Below, piece after piece: positions 19,795-21,722 of a stretch of DNA of 21,722 nt. The stretch is from a virus. Every line of letters begins with the position of its first letter. The stretch's first letter is position 1. The notes under the pieces were generated by a model that saw nothing but the letters and a program-made list of their open reading frames with translations, was not told the DNA's origin and ran no database searches. Location: the IMG/VR virus record IMGVR_UViG_3300011116_000327, positions 1-21,722 of that record. The stretch is one strand, 5' to 3'. The position numbers and the translations under genes were made by a program.

Positions 19795-21722
19795 ATGGCC
19801 GACTTCGACACAACGATAGAAACGCCCCTCGATACCGTTCCGGCTGCCCCGCCGCCCGCTCCGGCCCCGCCCGCCGCCGTGGCCGGTGCCTACGCCTACC
19901 CGGAACCCAACAGTATGGCGGAAGCGGCCCGGCTGGTGGCAGACAATCAGGGCGCCCGTCTGCGGGCCAACCTGCTCGCCTCTCAGGGCATTCCATCCGC
20001 CACCACGGCAAAGGCGCTGGACATTGCAAGCCAACTCAGCGCACCCGTCGATACGGTCGAGCGCAATCTTGCCGACTTCGAGAGCATCGCCAAGCGCAAG
20101 CAGTACGAGTCCATCCTGTCCGGCTCGCCGCTTCTCAAGCAGTGGATGCTTGAGCCGATCAATCTGAAAGTCGGGCAGGACGACATCGAGAGGCTGGCGA
20201 AGGCCGAGAACGCATGGCGCGGGGTGATGGATACGATTGTCCGCTCTCCGTTGCAGGGTGCGGTCGGATACATCGGCAGCAAAATCGCCGGTTTGGGTGA
20301 GGGGCTCAATATCATCGGGCGGCAGTACGATGCACTCAACCCGGCGTGGGCCATTGAGGCGCCGTGGTATCTCGATCCCGGCGAGATTCTGAAACGCGGC
20401 GGCGGGTCCATAAAGTATATCGCTGACGAACTGATCGGCGTTCCGAAAGAGCGCCAGAACTTTGCCGATCAAGTCGCGCAAGGCGTCGGCCAGATCGGCG
20501 GTCAGATCGTCGACAGCATCCTCATGGGCGGCAGGGGGCTGGTTGTCAGCTTGTTCGGTCAGGGAATCGACCAGATGGTCGATCAAGTCAAAGAGACCGG
20601 CAAGTACGGCACCCTTGCGGGGGACGCCACCATCCTGGCGGGCGGCGCGATTACGGCGCTGACCGAAAAGATGGGCTTGGATCTAATCCTCAATCGCGTC
20701 CCTCCGGCCATCAAGAACAAGGTGCTGCGTGCTGGCGCGGACATTCTCATGGCGGGCGGCATCGAGGCTGCAGAGGAGTTTTTGGAGCAGGCCGCACAGA
20801 ACGGCGTTACGAACGTGATGCTACGCTCGCAGGCCGAATACAGGCCGGTGACGGAAGGCGCCTTTGATGCGGCGGCTCCGGCGTTCTTCTCTGCCGGACT
20901 GGTGCGCGGTGCCGTGCTGGGCGCGGGTCGGTTCTCCCAGCCTAAGCCGAAAGAGAAGGACGACCGCACCCTCGATCAGCGATGGGCCGAGCGGCAGGCG
21001 CAGGCGGTCGATGCACTGGTCGCGAGCGTCAGTGAGACCAACCTGTCCAAGATGTCGCCGGAGAAGATGGCGGACTATCTGGAAAACCTTGCCAAGCATA
21101 CCGGCGACCAGTCCGTCTTCATCCCCGCCGAAGTGGTGCAGACCTACCTCCAATCCAAGCCTCTGGAGGATATGCAGAAGTTCGCCGATGCGCTGGGCAT
21201 CAGCGAGCAGTTGCCGGAAGCATTGGCCCGAGGCGGCGACGTGGTGATCCCGCTCGCGAAGTACGTTTCCGAGGCGGGCAAGTCCGACGCGCACAAGGCA
21301 TGGCTGAATGACCTTCGCCTGGAGGTGGATGGCCTCTCTGTCCGTCAGGCCGAGGAAGATGCCAAGACCCAGAAGGAACGGGTCAAGCTCGCGGTCGAGC
21401 GGTTCGAGAAGCAGCTAGAGGCGGGCATTGCCGAAGTGGACGCCACCACGCGCGTCTATGAGGACATGCGCGACAAGCTCAAGACGCTGGGGCAATACAC
21501 GAACGACGCAGCCGAACAGCAGGCCGCCCTGCTCGCCGAACGCTATGCGGCAAGAGCGGCGCGCAGTCCCAACCAGTACGCCGACGCATGGGACGCCTAC
21601 ACGAAGGCAGGACCGGGCAAGGGGCTGGAAATCCAGACCGTGCTTTCGGATCGCGTGCGGGCGATGCCGCCGGATGATCTCGACCTCCTGCTGAACAGCA
21701 TCCGGTCGGGGAAGGTGAAGCC
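19795..21722 (+). CDS. N-terminal part of a very large internal virion protein
   Basis: The frame starts at ATG 19795, directly after the TAA of the transglycosylase gene, and stays open for 642 codons to the window end, so it is incomplete. Residues 12-30 are Pro/Ala-rich. Residues 100-200 are helical (LLKQWMLEPINLKVG, then WYLDPGEILKRGGGSIKYIADEL). Residues 225-380 are rich in Gly/Ala hydrophobic helices (VAQGVGQIGGQIVDSILMGG, TLAGDATILAGGAITALT, GGIEAAEEFLEQAAQNGVTN), as in large ejection proteins that insert in membranes. A charged coiled coil covers about 520-590. The position after the gp15-like gene fits T7 gp16. Related podoviruses carry proteins here of over a thousand residues. No catalytic domain is visible in the part present. 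Confidence 0.8.
   Translation, partial: MADFDTTIETPLDTVPAAPPPAPAPPAAVAGAYAYPEPNSMAEAARLVADNQGARLRANLLASQGIPSATTAKALDIASQLSAPVDTVERNLADFESIAKRKQYESILSGSPLLKQWMLEPINLKVGQDDIERLAKAENAWRGVMDTIVRSPLQGAVGYIGSKIAGLGEGLNIIGRQYDALNPAWAIEAPWYLDPGEILKRGGGSIKYIADELIGVPKERQNFADQVAQGVGQIGGQIVDSILMGGRGLVVSLFGQGIDQMVDQVKETGKYGTLAGDATILAGGAITALTEKMGLDLILNRVPPAIKNKVLRAGADILMAGGIEAAEEFLEQAAQNGVTNVMLRSQAEYRPVTEGAFDAAAPAFFSAGLVRGAVLGAGRFSQPKPKEKDDRTLDQRWAERQAQAVDALVASVSETNLSKMSPEKMADYLENLAKHTGDQSVFIPAEVVQTYLQSKPLEDMQKFADALGISEQLPEALARGGDVVIPLAKYVSEAGKSDAHKAWLNDLRLEVDGLSVRQAEEDAKTQKERVKLAVERFEKQLEAGIAEVDATTRVYEDMRDKLKTLGQYTNDAAEQQAALLAERYAARAARSPNQYADAWDAYTKAGPGKGLEIQTVLSDRVRAMPPDDLDLLLNSIRSGKVK

Noticed and set aside
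1-21722. CRISPR arrays, tRNA genes, rRNA, insertion sequences
   Set aside because: I looked for spaced direct repeats, cloverleaf-like segments and transposase motifs and saw none. A tRNA search program could still find one I missed.

Overview
The window is one end of the virion-morphogenesis region of a tailed phage or prophage with a T7-type short tail (podovirus architecture). The DNA is GC-rich by eye, with strong G/C preference at third codon positions in the structural genes. Several small proteins (a Tat-signal protein, the pair after the scaffold gene, a Bbp19-like protein) resemble ones I know from phages of Alphaproteobacteria, so such a host is likely. That host call is inference. 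No integrase catalytic domain, repressor, tRNA, CRISPR array or insertion sequence is visible, so a free phage and a prophage cannot be told apart.

Layout, almost all on the + strand. Positions 1-760 hold the end of an upstream gene, a small winged-helix-like protein and a small Tat-exported protein. Positions 828-4857 are the packaging module: small terminase, a Ser/Thr-rich beta protein, a two-domain glycosyltransferase and the large terminase. Positions 4860-7226 hold two small conserved phage proteins and the portal. Positions 7245-8401 are an accessory cassette: an unknown protein, then a fusion of a tyrosine-integrase arm-binding domain to a GIY-YIG nuclease. Positions 8401-11430 are head assembly: a Bbp19-like protein, the scaffold, two short proteins, the major capsid protein and a probable head accessory protein. 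Positions 11561-16454 are tail and core: an unknown virion-type protein, adaptor (gp11-like), nozzle (gp12-like), an acetyltransferase-fold protein (gp13-like) and a gp14-like internal protein. A lipoprotein gene on the - strand (16457-17101) interrupts the operon. Last come an 875-residue internal protein with a lytic transglycosylase domain and the start of a very large internal protein that runs off the end.

Most neighbouring genes overlap by 1-17 bases or are separated by under 20, so they are probably translated from long late transcripts. Only a few real gaps exist. Two of them (after 760 and after 10112) start with a nearly identical 21-base motif, placed just before the small terminase and before the capsid region, and are the best candidates for phage promoters. 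The gap after the capsid genes (11431-11560) holds two consecutive hairpins.

The most unusual items are the integrase-arm/GIY-YIG fusion, the paired 21-base motif, the antisense lipoprotein, the glycosyltransferase inside the packaging module and a GGNTF peptide repeat at the end of the transglycosylase protein.
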